Shown: positions 11,194 to 26,200, counted from the first letter of the stretch. The stretch is 64,000 bases of DNA from Isoperla grammatica (GCA_945910005.1 OX246749.1:35815361-35879360); one strand, 5' to 3'. The notes: generated by a model from the letters alone, not told the origin. Made by a program: numbers and translations.

Positions 11194-11960
11194 ACCTTGC
11201 TAGAGTGAATGCTCAGAGACAGAAGGCAGTGGAATCAAAGTGATAGAAAACAAAAGATAAGATACAAACGTGAGAAATCTAGCTGTAAAAGTACGAGTTG
11301 CTGTTTATTTCGGCGGCTGCTTTGTATTTCTAGAAGAAATGAAGTTAGTAAGTATTTTCATCAGACCTAGAAGTGTACCCATGCAATGATTCGATAAGTA
11401 TAGATTTTTGCTCTTGCCAAAAATACTGGAATAATATCAAAGTAGGCCTAGATCACCCATTCTCATTTCATGTATTTTGGTCGGATTCTCCATGAATCCA
11501 AGTTAAATTCAAAGTTGTTCTGAATCGGCCTTGTTGATTCTGGCATTTGTCCGCAGGTGTTCGCACTGTCCAATCACTGATTCATCTGTTTCATATTTGA
11601 AGTATCGATCTTTGATTGGTTATCGCTCACTCGTCGATGGTGTTCGGAGCCTACAGGGTTGGTTTAGTCACTTTAAATTAAAGTCCCCCACTGCAAATCA
11701 GTTTAATTACTGAGTGGGTAGACTATAAATGTGAATTTATTTTTATTTTAATTCTAGTTTTCTAACAAAACTTTGTGAAGCCGTTGTGATTTCGAATTGA
11801 ATACTCACGTATTGATCAGTCAGGAGTAGAATTTGGTACGAAACAGGGTCAGCCTTCTTACCTTTTTGATTCCTTTCAATACTTGTTCTTCCAGTATTGT
11901 CCTCCCAGTTGTCCCTTTCATCCAATCGCCCCTAGACGTCGTGTACATCTGAAAATGGAA

Positions 11961-14212
11961 GGATTTATTGGAATAAAAAACCTGCGTTTACTGACGTACG
12001 CCGGGCCAGGCCATTCATTATGCTGCGTTGACTGATACGCGTTCGGGGCGACGCGACAAATGCGCAGTTGTTGTTAACATTGGAAGATTTCGTCCGTAAA
12101 GCAATGAAATAGGCCTAGTTTTATTATCTAGCATTAGACCTACTTGGTATAAAATCCTAAGATAAGAGCCTAGGCCTACCCTTAACACCATACAATGTCG
12201 GCATTTATGTAAATGTAAATCTGGAAATTAATGTCATTGCTCTGCTCTATTCAACTCTGATCGCAATCGTTAGCCGGGGGGTATAGATGAAGACTTGCGT
12301 AGGCCGAGGTAGCTAGCAGAAAAGGTGATAAACAAAATGATGTAGTAAATTTAACAGTAGTAGAGTCCTAGAGGCAAACTGGAGTAACGCCAACCCCTAC
12401 TACCATGTATTCATTTTTTGTAGCCTAGGCCTAGTCTTGGCTAGGCTAGATAGAGCCTAGATAAGGTAGGCTTATATAGGCTCTCTAGGCTAGGCCAAGC
12501 CTACGTCAGCATTCTCTTCCGTACTCATGGCTATTTTTTAAATTGAGGTCTAGGCTAGCCTAGGGTCCATAGGGCGTAGGCCCAGGCCTCACTCCGGACA
12601 TTGGCTAAATTATGTACAATATTATGTTCACATACCGCCTAGTCTACTACCTACCTATGCCCACGCAAGGCTACTATAGCATTAATATAAAAAATAATAA
12701 ATTCACATTAAGAGTCCACCCATGCACTCAGTAACGAAACTGATTTGCAGTGGGGGACTTTTATTTAAAGCGACTAAACCAACCCTGTAGCCTAGGCTCC
12801 AAACACCATCGACGAGTGAGCGATAACCAATCAAAGATATTTAAATTTCAAATACGAAACATATGAATCAGTGCTTGGACAGTGCGAACAAACACCTAAT
12901 GCCAGAAAATCAACAAGGCCGGTTCAAAACAACTTTGTGAGTACTTCATTGACACCAAAGTCACCGTTTACTTATTCCTAAGCCATGGCATGATGAAGTG
13001 ATGGAATTGAATCCATATTAGAACAGTCGGAAGTTGAACCCTTGTCTGTTCCCCCCTTGTGTTCCTTCTCCTCCAGGCGATGATGAGGATTTATCGGAAT
13101 AAAAAACCTGCGTTTACTGACGTACGCCGGGCCAGGCCATTCATTATGCTGCGTTGACTGATACGCGTTCGGGGCGACGCGACAAATGCGCAGTTGTTGT
13201 TAACATTGGAAGATTTCGTCCGTAAAGCAATGAAATAGGCCTAGTTTTATTATCTAGCATTAGACCTACTTGGTATAAAATCCTAAGATAAGAGCCTAGG
13301 CCTACCCTTAACACCATACAATGTCGGCATTTATGTAAATGTAAATCTGGAAATTAATGTCATTGCTCTGCTCTATTCAACTCTGATCGCAATCGTTAGC
13401 CGGGGGGTATAGATGAAGACTTGCGTAGGCCGAGGTAGCTAGCAGAAAAGGTGATAAACAAAATGATGTAGTAAATTTAACAGTAGTAGAGTCCTAGAGG
13501 CAAACTGGAGTAACGCCAACCCCTACTACCATGTATTCATTTTTTGTAGCCTAGGCCTAGTCTTGGCTAGGCTAGATAGAGCCTAGATAAGGTAGGCTTA
13601 TATAGGCTCTCTAGGCTAGGCCAAGCCTACGTCAGCATTCTCTTCCGTACTCATGGCTATTTTTTAAATTGAGGTCTAGGCTAGCCTAGGGTCCATAGGG
13701 CGTAGGCCCAGGCCTCACTCCGGACATTGGCTAAATTATGTACAATATTATGTTCACATACCGCCTAGTCTACTACCTACCTATGCCCACGCAAGGCTAC
13801 TATAGCATTAATATAAAAAATAATAAATTCACATTAAGAGTCCACCCATGCACTCAGTAACGAAACTGATTTGCAGTGGGGGACTTTTATTTAAAGCGAC
13901 TAAACCAACCCTGTAGCCTAGGCTCCAAACACCATCGACGAGTGAGCGATAACCAATCAAAGATATTTAAATTTCAAATACGAAACATATGAATCAGTGC
14001 TTGGACAGTGCGAACAAACACCTAATGCCAGAAAATCAACAAGGCCGGTTCAAAACAACTTTGTGAGTACTTCATTGACACCAAAGTCACCGTTTACTTA
14101 TTCCTAAGCCATGGCATGATGAAGTGATGGAATTGAATCCATATTAGAACAGTCGGAAGTTGAACCCTTGTCTGTTCCCCCCTTGTGTTCCTTCTCCTCC
14201 AGGCGATGATCC
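11961..14212 (+). repeat. 1126-bp direct duplication ending at the DUF229 exon 1 acceptor
   Basis: 11961-13086 is repeated almost base for base at 13087-14212 (offset 1126). The duplicated block ends with the intron 3' end CTTCTCCTCCAG and the bases GCGATGAT that begin exon 1. The first copy therefore carries a second acceptor (ends 13076) and ATG. From there the reading frame soon hits a stop. Each copy also holds a reverse copy of the dispersed GGGTAGACTCTAAATGTGAA-type repeat and a cluster of CCTAGG-rich palindromes. Confidence 0.95.
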
Positions 14213-17200
14213 TCGTCGCCGTGGTCCTAGCCGGTGTCGTCACCATCCTCCTCAACTACTTCCTGCTCGTCAACGACCTGGCCGAGAAGAAGTTCCTATA
14301 CGAACACTTGAGGCGACTCCGCAAGAAACAGCCACAAAACTCGAGGTCAGTGTGCGCGGGGTTGAGGGTGGGGGTGGGGGTGGGGCAGGGGGGGGACACT
14401 ACAACAACTCATATGTTTTGGTCGTCACGTGAGCAAAGCGCATGGTGGCCATACCGTGGGGGGAGGGGCAGGGGGTAATGGGAAGTTCACCGTTAAAATG
14501 TTTCTGGTGGTGCAAATATTCAAAACACTCACATATGGCGGATGGTGGCCATACCAGAGGCCACAATGTCACGTGATTGGTAGTTCATTGTTACAATGTT
14601 TCAGCTGGTGTTAGGTTGAAGTTCAACTGTTACTTAAATAAATTCTCTCTTATTTCGACCACTCTTTTCTTTGTTTACGATGGCACACATATAATCATTT
14701 CAGTAAACTTTATCGGGGGATATACGTGTCCAAACTCTCATATTTCACCGCAAACAATATTGTTCGTTTTCTATTGACAGCTAAACGAAACTTGAAATAG
14801 TACTATAGGTGGCCTCCAATATGGCCGATGTGACGTCACGTGTGTGTTACAGGTCCCCGTGTCACATACCCGACTACGATCCGTTCGACCCCGCCGTGAT
14901 GAAGTACCACGCCAACTACACGCTACGATGTGCGTGTGTTACAGGTCCCCGTGTCACATACCCGACTACGATCCGTTCGACCCCGCCGTGATGAAGTACC
15001 ACGCCAACTACACGCTACGATGTGCGTGTGTTACAGGTCCCCGTGTCACATACCCGACTACGATCCGTTCGACCCCGCCGTGATGAAGTACCACGCCAAC
15101 TACACGCTACGATGTGACGACGAGCCCTACCTGACCATCATGGACGAACACGGGTACATCTTCTTGAACGCGTCCGGCTTCAAGGCAAGTAATACTCATA
15201 TGTCAACGTTCATACACCAGGTTTGTGCGCTTTGATGATTCCTGGAGCTAGCGTATGCTTCTGGTAAAGGTCTCTCACACCAAGAAGTAAGATACTAAAG
15301 GTCTCGCAAAACAACTTCGGTAATGCTTTCGTCATCAATCAATGACGTGTTTACGGTCTCGGCCAACCCAAGCAGGTATCTGAATTAGCCACGGTCGCTG
15401 GTTGGCTGCCGCTCACCCACCCGTGACGGAAGCATTACCGAAGATCTTGTGCGGCGAGTGTAAGTGTCAGAGGAGTCAGGACCGCCCACATTTAGTTTCC
15501 AACTTAACAAGTGCAAATCACTAACGTTTTCCCCGATTATCTAGTACAATTTGGTTGCGTTAAGTTTTTTGACGCAAACCTGCTTGTGCACGTTTTCTTG
15601 TAGGTTACCGTCAAAAAACTTACCGCAACCAAATTGTACTAGATAATCGGGAATAACATTAGTGATTCGCGCTTGTTAAGTTGGAAACTAATTGTGGGCG
15701 GTCCTGACACTATCTTACTTCTTGGTGTGAGAGACCTATACGGCCTCCCTAGCCGGACAGGTCGAGGAGGAGAAGTCAGACGAAATGCAGTCCACAACCT
15801 CCCCACTCCCCCCTTTCCTCCCCGCCCTCCTACTTGCCCCTTCCCACCAAACACCCCCCTATTTCAAGGAAAAGATTGCTTAAGACCTACAGACGAGAGG
15901 AGAGAACTGGGAGCAAGTAGAGGAAGTATACGATTGCGGGAAAATAGGAAGAGGTAGAAAAATTTGGTTGTGAAACCCAAGCTGACCCTGCCAGAAGCAG
16001 GAAACGGCGATGGTTGCAAAAATATGAGACATTAAGCCGTGTAAAATTGCTTATATATAAACTATAGTGATCCAAAGTGCTTGCTTGTAGGAGGCGAACA
16101 AGAGTGTGGACGTGGTGAGATGTCACTACTACACCATGGAGTGGGTCGCCGGCGAGGAAGACAACATGATCTACGGGCCGACGAGGTTCGTCACTCGGAC
16201 GCCGACGTTTGCCGGCGGAGAGTTCGTCCTCGCCATCTGTGACGAGTCGGACGAGACCATCTACCAGAGGGTACGTGTCGAGGTCCGTCGATCCCCTGGC
16301 GGAGGCTCAAGAAACCTCAATCAGTTCGACGAGCCCCCGCCAGGGGATTTACTAGCTAAAACCTACTGGCCGTATGCACAGTCAGGTGTCAAGTTAAGTA
16401 TAGTCGCGACGCGTTAACTTGCAAGGTGTTGTCGTCACGGATTATGTAATGGTGAAGTGACGCGTGTGACAACAACCAACCTAAATCTATAGTTCATTTA
16501 TGTCGCTGTTGGTAAGCCAAAGGTCAAAAGCTCGGGTAGCGTTTGCACCAACCTCTGACCAAAGTACGAATATCCCCACTCTCGCTTCGATACGTAACTA
16601 CCTTCGGTCGGCGAGCCTTGCATTATCTCACAACGGTCGATGCTCGAGTAGAGGAAGGAATGTCAGGGTTTGGCCAAACGATCCAACTTTCAGATCTCGA
16701 AGGTCTCTGTGTTGTCAACTGGGATTTGTATGGACTATAGTTGCATCCCGTTCTCTTGCCTCAGGTATTGTAGTGATAATATCGCCCGTATGTCGCAAAC
16801 CTTTATTGGGCAACTAGGCAGAGAATGGCATAAGTTCCAACTCTGGGTGTTCGAAAGAAGAAGTGTGTGTGTGTGTGTTTCAGGTTCACTTCTACGTCCC
16901 TCTGCCCCGCGATCCGTTGCTACTGCTTCGTAGCGCGCAGCTTCACACCCGGGGTCAACCCAACGTCCTTCTGATCCACATAGACTCGATGTCGCGGCTC
17001 AACTTTGAGCGCAACATGCCGCGATCGTACTCGTTGATTGCCGACCACTTGGGCGGCTCCGTATTCATGCGCGGCATGAACAAGGTGGGTGGGTGGGTAG
17101 GCCTAGAAGCACCCCGACAATCATTGACCTCAAAGGGAGGCGATGGTATTGTGGAGATCATAAATGTCAATCGTCCCCATTATTCAGCAAAGCACTCTGC

Positions 17201-20200
17201 ACCTTCTCAGCTGACACCGATAGCTGAACGTGAAGAATGTCGCCTCGACTCGACTACGGACGGGTATCGCTCCCTGTATCTATAGGGGAAGGTACCCTTT
17301 TTGTAACTGAGAGTCCGGACCCAGTTGACTGCCGCTTGAGATTTTAGACATTTACAAGTGTCAACAAAGAAGGCGGCGACTAAGGTTGGAATTCATAGTC
17401 GGCCCCTACACCTAGGGGCGCCCATTGTTACCAAGGTAACAGTTGTTTCCATGTTATTTCCCATAAACAAAACAAATCCATAGCAACAATGGGTGCCCCT
17501 AGGTGTAGGGGCCGACTATGAATTCCAACCTCAGGTTGATTGGCAGGGTGCTTCTTAGGTTGGCATGCAGCAAAGTGTGAGTTCGATCATGTTACAAATA
17601 TAGAATACATAACATAACTTAAAGTAACGGTACTTAACATAACTTTAACGTAACGTAACATAACTTAACGTAACTAAACATAACTATATTTAACGTAAAG
17701 TAACTTAACGTAACTTAAGCTAACATAACTTAACGTAACGTAACTTAACACAACTTAGCTTAACGAAACTTAACGTTACATAACGTAACGTAGCGTTACT
17801 TAACGTAACTTAACGTAATTATGTGTTTGCACCAGGTGGGCATCAACACGCACCCCAACATGATGGCAATGCTCGCCGGCCGTCACACGGACAACCTCTA
17901 CACAGACTACGAGAACGGTGACCACTTCGACGACTACCCCCTCGTGTGGGGTAACTACTCGGCCGCCGGCTACGTCACAGCCTGGTTTGACGAGGTAATT
18001 AGCTTGTCTTAGGAATAAGTAAACGGTGACTTTGGAGCCGTCCTAGCAACGAAGCACTCAATAGGTCTGTTCGTTGGACCTTCTCTAAGCACTCGGATCT
18101 ACTCTAATAATAAAATAGCCGTTCGTTTCACGAGATCACCTGCTCGGATTCCGTTCTTTGGACTCGAGCAACATGATCTAGAGCACAAAGATCATGATTT
18201 TCTTGCTCGGACTTTTTAGGAGGAGTGATGGAAATAACATGGAAACAACTGTTACCTTAGTAACAATGGGCGCCCCTAGGTGTAGGGGCCGACTATGAAT
18301 TCCAACCTAGCAAGATTACTTTTCGCGCGTTATTCATAAAACCGGCTTCCTCGTGCAGCAACTCTGATGATGTTTAAGTTGTATTTCGTAAGTAAAATAT
18401 TTGTCGGAACCATATCTTCGTTGGAACTTGATTCTGAGCCAAAAAGAGAATAAAGGAGTATGGGAAGCGTTCGTTTGACACCGTGAAGAGCACGGTGCTC
18501 TATCGGCTCGAGCGTGGGCGTGGCCTAATTGAGCCTACTCTAAAGCATCTCTAAAGTGATCTTGGAGCGACGTCAAGCAGGTCCAACGAACAGACCTAAT
18601 AAATTCAAAGTTGTTCTGAATCGGCCTTGTTGATTCTGACATTTGTCCGCAGGTGTTTGCACTGTCCAATCACTGATTCATATGTTTCATATTTGACATA
18701 TAGATCTTTGATTGGTTATCGCTCACTCGTCGATGGTGTTCGGATCCTATACAGGGTTGGTTTAGTCGCTTTAAATTAAAGTCCCCCACCGGAAATCAGT
18801 TTCGTTACTGAGTGGGTAGACTCTAAATGTGAATTTATTTTATTTTACTGCTTAGCCAATCGGCGATCGGTATTTGAGCTACGTCAGTGCCAGGTTCGAC
18901 GAGGTAAAGCTACCTTTCTCGTGCTTCACTTTTGTTTGGTTATCCCTACATACTGAATGCTCTAAATTGTGTCTTGCATTGTATCAGTATGGTTTTTATT
19001 TCTAATTAATTTTTTTTCCTATGCAGAGATGGCTTCCTCAGCCATTCTTCTTCCTCGCTATCCAATATAAAATGGCTTCCGTTTCTGACCTGCCCAAATC
19101 CTGGGCAGGGCGTCAATGGCTACTAATTATTGATGTTATAATCAAAATAACTACGCTAATGGTTATAACAGTTCATTAGGCTGTAGGGCTTACCAAAACA
19201 CAGTGCGTTGTTGAGTCGGATTTTCGATTTCTTGTACCATTCTTGAGATAATATGGGCCCAATGATATGGGCAGGTCAGAAAAAGAAGCCATTTTATATT
19301 GGATAGCGAGGAAGAGGAATAGCTGAGGAAGCCATCTCTTCATAGGTAAAAAAAAAAAATCTTGAGATATAATAAAAAAATGAACATTTTCTACGGGTTT
19401 TGACAAAGAGGTATTACTTCTTTCTTAACCACACAGATTCTTCTCTGTACACTTTCAGGTGGGCGCCGACGGTCTGTTCTACCTGAAGAACGGCCGTGGC
19501 TTCGTCCGCCCCCCCACCGACTACTACCCCCGCCCCCTCGCCCTGCAGATGGAGCGGCTCGGCCTGCGCGACAAGCAACAGTGTTTCGGCAACACCCCCG
19601 TCTTCGCCTACGTGCTCGGCTACCTGGACGCGTTCGTCCGACGCATGATGACGTCATCCTCGGCCTACTTTGCCTACGTCATCGTCTCGCGCATCAGCCA
19701 CGACGACATCAACAGGTCTGTTCAAGTTTTACGTGCATGGTGTAGTGTAGCGTGTGAGTGAGTGTGGCCAATAGGCACCGTGTGTTAAAGTTGTGTTACA
19801 CCAAGAAGTAACAGCCGTAACAGCCACGACCTTCTTTCATTGGCTACGATTGAGAATACTGCTCTTCGATTGGCTGTGACTAAGGCTTGTATTTGACTTG
19901 ACCAAGAAATTGAACATATCTCAACTCCTTGGTCAAGTCCTTAGTCACGGCCAATCAGCACGCAGTATTCTCACTGTCGGCCAATGAGAGAAGCCTGTTG
20001 CTTAATCACGGCTGTTAGTCAGTAATCACTAGTCAGTTATGTAACCGTTTACATAAATGACTAGTGATTTGTGTCTAGTCTCCGTGATTAAGCCACAGAC
20101 TTCTTCTATTGGCTATGAGTGAGAATACTGCGTGCTGATTGGCCGTGACTAAGGTTTGTCTTGACTTGACAAAGGGAAATATGTTCAATTCCTTAGTCAA

Positions 20201-23200
20201 GTCAAGACAAACCTTAGTCACAGCCAATCAGAGCGCAGTATTCTCACTGTCGGCCGTATTAGCAAATACTGTAATAGACGCTGTCGCTTAATACAGGAAA
20301 CTGGGCCCGTTTAACATGCATGGCAATGCAATGCGCATGGCGACACAAGTTCACGTATAAAGTTGAACACCAAGCCACTAGATAGTAGCTAGATCGCATC
20401 CAGTCGATAACATTTGGCAGCTTTAGATGCAGCGAGTGAACTTCTTCGCATCGATCATTCACCTAGTTTAACTCCAAGCCGCTAGGCCAGCTGTCTCCAG
20501 AAATCGTCGGAAGTTTCCTGCATGTTAGTAAATAATCACTAGTCAGTTATGTAAACGCACCTCACAGTCCCCGCTGGATGAGAGTCTGTCCGCGCTGCTC
20601 CGAGGGAGAGCACGCGGTACTGATGGTGTTTGGCGACCACGGGCTAAAGAGCCTACACTAGTGTAGCGAGTGTAGGTCAGTGTAGGTAACACAAAGGTAC
20701 CCAACAGTCCCCAGGCGTTGGACGAGAGTCTGTACGCGTTGCTCCGGGGGTTACACCAGGCGGGGGCATTGGGGGACGCGGTACTGATGGTGTTTGGCGA
20801 CCACGGGCTAGAGAGCCTACACTAGTGTAGAGAGTGTAGGTAACACAAACGCACCCAACAGTCCCCAGGCGTGGGACGAGAGTCTGTCCGCGTTGCTCCG
20901 AGGGTAACACCAGGCGGGGGCACTGGACGACGCGGTACTGATGGTGTTTGGCGACCACGGGCTAAAGAGCCTACACTAGTGTAGAGAGTGTAGGTAACAC
21001 AAACGCACCCAACAGTCCCCAGGCGTGGGACGAGAGTCTGTACGCGTTGCTCCGAGGGTTACACCAGGCGGGGGCACTGGAGTACGCGGTACTGATGGTG
21101 TTTGGCGACCACGGGCTAGAGAGCCTACACTAGTGTAGAGAGTGTAGGTAACACAAACGCACCTAACAGTCCCCAGGCGTTGGACGAGAGTCTGTACGCG
21201 TTGCTCCGAGGGTTACACCAGGCGGGGGCACTGGAGTACGCGGTACTGATGGTGTTGGCGACCACGGGCTAGAGAGCCTACACTAGTGTAGAGAGTGTAG
21301 GTAACACAAACGCACCTAACAGTCCCCAGGCGTTGGACGAGAGTCTGTACGCGTTGCTCCGAGGGTTACACCAGGCGGGGGCACTGGAGTACGCGGTACT
21401 GATGGTGTTTGGCGACCACGGGCTAGAGAGCCTACACTAGTGTAGAGAGTGTAGGTAACACAAACGCACCCAACAGTCCTCAGGCGTTGGACGAGAGTCT
21501 GTACGCGGTGCTCCGAGGGTTACACCAGGCGGGGGCACTGGGGGACGCGGTACTGATGGTGTTTGGCGACCACGGACTAGAGAGCCTACACTAGTGTAGA
21601 GAGTGTAGGTAACACAAACGCACCTTACAGTCCCCAGGCGTTGGACGAGAGTCTGTACGCGTTGCTCCGAGGGTTACACCAGGCGGGGGCACTAGGGGAC
21701 GCGGTACTGATGGTGTTTGGCGACCACGGACTAGAGAGCCTACACTAGTGTAGAGAGTGTAGGTAACACAAACGCCCCTAACAGTCCCCAGGCGTTGGAT
21801 GAGAGTCTGTACGCGTTGCTCCGAGGGTTACAAGAGGCGGGGGCACTGGGCGACGCGGTACTGATGGTGTTTGGCGACCACGGGCTAGAGAGCCTACACT
21901 AGTGTAGAGAGTGTAGGTAACACAAACGCACCTAACAGTCCCCAGGCGTTGGATGAGAGTCTGTACGCGTTGCTCCGAGGGTTACACCAGGCGGGCGCAC
22001 TAGGGGACGCGGTACTGATGGTGTTTGGCGACCACGGGCTAAAGAGCCTACACTAGTGTAGAGAGTGTAGGTAACACAAACGCACCTAACAGTCCCCAGG
22101 CGTTGGACGAGAGTCTGTACGCGTTGCTCCGAGGGTTACACCAGGCGGGCGCACTGGGTGACGCGGTACTGATGGTGTTTGGCGACCACGGGCTAGAGAG
22201 CCTACACTAGTGTAGAGAGTGTAGGTAACACAAACGCACCTAACAGTCCCCAGGCGTTGGATGAGAGTCTGTACGCGTTGCTCCGAGGGTTACACGAGGC
22301 GGGGGCACTGCAGGACGCAGTACTGATGGTGTTTGGCGACCACGGGCTAAAGAGCCTACACTAGTGTAGAGAGTGTAGGTCAGTGTAGGTAACACAAACG
22401 CACCCAACAGTCCCCAGGCGTTGGATGAGAGTCTGTACGCGTTGCTCCGGGGGTTGCACGAGGCGGTACTGATGGTGTTTGGCGACCACGGGCTAGAGAG
22501 CCTACACTAGTGTAGAGAGTGTAGGTAACACAAACGCACCTAACAGTCCCCAGGCGTTGGATGAGAGTCTGTACGCGTTGCTCCGGGGGTTGCACGAGGC
22601 GGTACTGATGGTGTTTGGCGACCACGGGCTAGAGAGCCTACACTAGTGTAGAGAGTGTAGGTAACACAAACGCACCTAACAGTCCCCAGGCGTTGGACGA
22701 GAGCCTGTACGCGTTGCTCCGAGGGTTACACCAGGCGGGCGCACTGGGGCACGCGGTACTGATGGTGTTTGGCGACCACGGGCTAAAGAGCCTACACTAG
22801 TGTAGAGAGTGTAGGTCAGTGTAGGTAACACAAACGCACCCAACAGTCCCCAGGCGTTGGATGAGAGTCTGTACGCGTTGCTCCGAGGGTTACACGAGGC
22901 GGGCGCACTGGGGCACGCGGTACTGATGGTGTTTGGCGACCACGGGCTAAAGAGCCTACACTAGTGTAGAGAGTGTAGGTCAGTGTAGGTAACACAAACG
23001 CACCCAACAGTCCCCAGGCGTTGGATGAGAGTCTGTACGCGTTGCTCCGAGGGTTACACGAGGCGGGCGCACTGGGGCACGCGGTACTGATGGTGTTTGG
23101 CGACCACGGGCTAGAGAGCCTACACTAGTGTAGAGAGTGTAGGCAACACAAACGCACCTTACAGTCCCCAGGCGTTGGACGAGAGTCTGTACGCGTTGCT

Positions 23201-26200
23201 CCGAGGGTTACACCAGGCGGGGGCACTGGAGGACGCGGTACTGATGGTGTTTGGCGACCACGGGCTAGAGAGCCTACACTAGTGTAGAGAGTGTAGGTAA
23301 CACAAACGCACCTAACAGTCCCCAGGCGTTGGACGAGAGTCTGTACGCGTTGCTCCGAGGGTTACACCAGGCGGGCGCACTGGGGCACGCGGTACTGATG
23401 GTGTCTGGCGACCACGGGCTAAAGAGCCTACACTAGTGTAGAGAGTGTAGGTAACACAAACGCACCTAACAGTCCCCAGGCGTTGGACGAGAGTCTGTAC
23501 GCGTTGCTCCGAGGGTTACACCAGGCGGGCGCACTGGGGCACGCGGTACTGATGGTGTCTGGCGACCACGGGCTAGAGAGCCTACACTAGTGTAGAGAGT
23601 GTAGGTAACACAAACGCACCTAACAGTCCCCAGGCGTTGGATGAGAGTCTGTACGCGTTGCTCCGAGGGTTACACCAGGCGGGCGCACTGGAGCACGCGG
23701 TACTGATGGTGTTGGCGACCACGGGCTAGAGAGCCTACACTAGTGTAGAGAGTGTAGGTAACACAAACGCACCCAACAGTCCCCAGGCGTTGGATGAGAG
23801 TCTGTACGCGTTGCTCCGAGGGTTACACCAGGCGGGGGCACTGGGGGACGCGGTACTGATGGTGTTTGGCGACCACGGGCTAGAGAGCCTACACTAGTGT
23901 AGAGAGTGTAGGTAACACAAACGCACCCAACAGTCCCCAGGCGTTGGACGAGAGTCTGTACGCGTTGCTCCGAGGGTTACACCAGGCGGGGGCACTGGAC
24001 GACGCGGTACTGATGGTGTTTGGCGACCACGGGCTAGAGAGCCTACACTAGTGTAGAGAGTGTAGGTAACACAAACGTACCTAACAGTCCCCAGGCGTTG
24101 GACGAGAGCCTGTACGCGTTGCTCCGGGGGTTACACCAGGCGGGGGCACTGGGGGACGCGGTACTGATGGTGTTTGGCGACCACGGGCTAGAGAGCCTAC
24201 ACTAGTGTAGAGAGTGTAGGTAACACAAACGCACCTAACAGTCCCCAGGCGTTGGACGCGAGTCTGTACGCGTTGCTCCGAGGGTTACACCAGGCGGGGG
24301 CACTGGAGGACGCGGTACTGATGGTGTTTGGCGACCACGGGCTAGAGAGCCACCACTAGTGTAGAGAGTGTAGGTCAGTGTAGGTAACACAAACGCACCC
24401 AACAGTCCCCAGGCGTTGGATGAGAGTCTGTACGCGTTGCTCCGAGGGTTACACCAGGCGGGGGCACTGGGGGACGCGGTACTGATGGTGTTTGGCGACC
24501 ACGGGCTAGAGAGCCACCACTAGTGTAGAGAGTGTGGGTAACACAAACGCACCTAACAGTCCCCAGGCGTTGGATGAGAGTCTGTACGCGTTGCTCCGGG
24601 GGTTACACCAGGCGGGGGCACTGGGGGACGCAGTACTGATGGTGTTTGGCGACCACGGGCTAGAGAGCCACCACTAGTGTAGAGAGTGTGGGTAACACAA
24701 ACGCACCTAACAGTCCCCAAGCGTTGGACGAGAGTCTGTACGCGTTGCTCCGAGGGTTACACCAGGCGGGGGCACTGGGGGACGCGGTACTGATGGTGTT
24801 TGGCGACCACGGGCTAGAGAGCCTACACTAGTGGAGAGAGTGTAGGTAACACAAACGCACCTAACAGTCCTCAGGCGTTGGACGAGAGTCTGTACGCGTT
24901 GCTCCGAGGGTTACACCAGGCGGGCGCACTAGGGGACGCGGTACTGATGGTGTTTGGCGACCACGGGCTAGAGAGCCTACACTAGTGTAGAGAGTGTAGG
25001 TAACACAAACGCACCCAACAGTCCCCAGGCGTTGGACGAGAGTCTGTCCGCGTTGCTCCGAGGGTTACACGAGGCGGGCACACTGAGGGACGCGGTACTG
25101 ATGGTGTTTGGCGACCACGGGCTAGAGAGCCTACACTAGTGTAGAGAGTGTAGGTAACACAAACGCACCCAACAGTCCCCAGGCGTTGGATGAGAGTCTG
25201 TACGCGTTGCTCCGAGGGTTACACCAGGCGGGGGCACTGGACGACGCGGTACTGATGGTGTTTGGCGACCACGGGCTAGAGAGCCTACACTAGTGTAGAG
25301 AGTGTAGGTAACACAAACGCACCTAACAGTCCCCAGGCGTTGGATGAGAGTCTGTACGCGTTGCTCCGAGGGTTACACCAGGCGGGCGCACTGGATGACG
25401 CGGTACTGATGGTGTTTGGCGACCACGGGCTAGAGAGCCTACACTAGTGTAGAGAGTGTAGGTCGGTGTAGGTAACACAAACGCACCCAACAGTCCCCAG
25501 GCGTTGGACGAGAGTCTGTACGCGTTGCTCCGAGGGTTACACGAGGCGGGCGCACTGGACGACGCGGTACTGATGGTGTTTGGAGACCACGGGCTAGAGA
25601 GCCTACACTAGTGCAGAGAGTGTAGGTAACACAAACGCACCTAACAGTCCCCAGGCGTTGGACGAGAGTCTGTCCGCGTTTCTCTGGGGGTTGCACGAGG
25701 CGGTACTGATGGTGTTTGGCGACCACGGGCTAAAGAGCCTACACTAGTGTAGAGAGTGTAGGTCAGTGTAGGTAACACAAACGCATCTAACAGTCCCCAG
25801 GCGTTGGATGAGAGTCTGTACGCGTTGCTCCGAGGGTTACACGAGGCGGGGGCACTGGGGGACGCGGTACTGATGGTGTTTGGCGACCACGGGCTAGAGA
25901 GCCTACACTAGTGTAGAGAGTGTAGGTCAGTGTAGGTAACACAAACGCATCTAACAGTCCCCAGGCGTTGGATGAGAGTCTGTACGCGTTGCTCCGAGGG
26001 TTACACCAGGCGGGCGCACTGGATGACGCGGTACTGATGGTGTTTGGCGACCACGGGCTAGAGAGCCTACACTAGTGTAGAGAGTGTAGGTAACACAAAC
26101 GCACCCAACAGTCCCCAGGCGTTGGATGAGAGTCTGTACGCGTTGCTCCGAGGGTTACACGAGGCGGGGGCACTGGACGACGCGGTACTGATGGTGTTTG

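Noticed and set aside
13076..13200. Alternative first exon of DUF229 in the first copy of the 1126-bp duplication
   Set aside because: From the duplicated ATG the frame reaches a stop within about 30 codons and lacks the membrane anchor.
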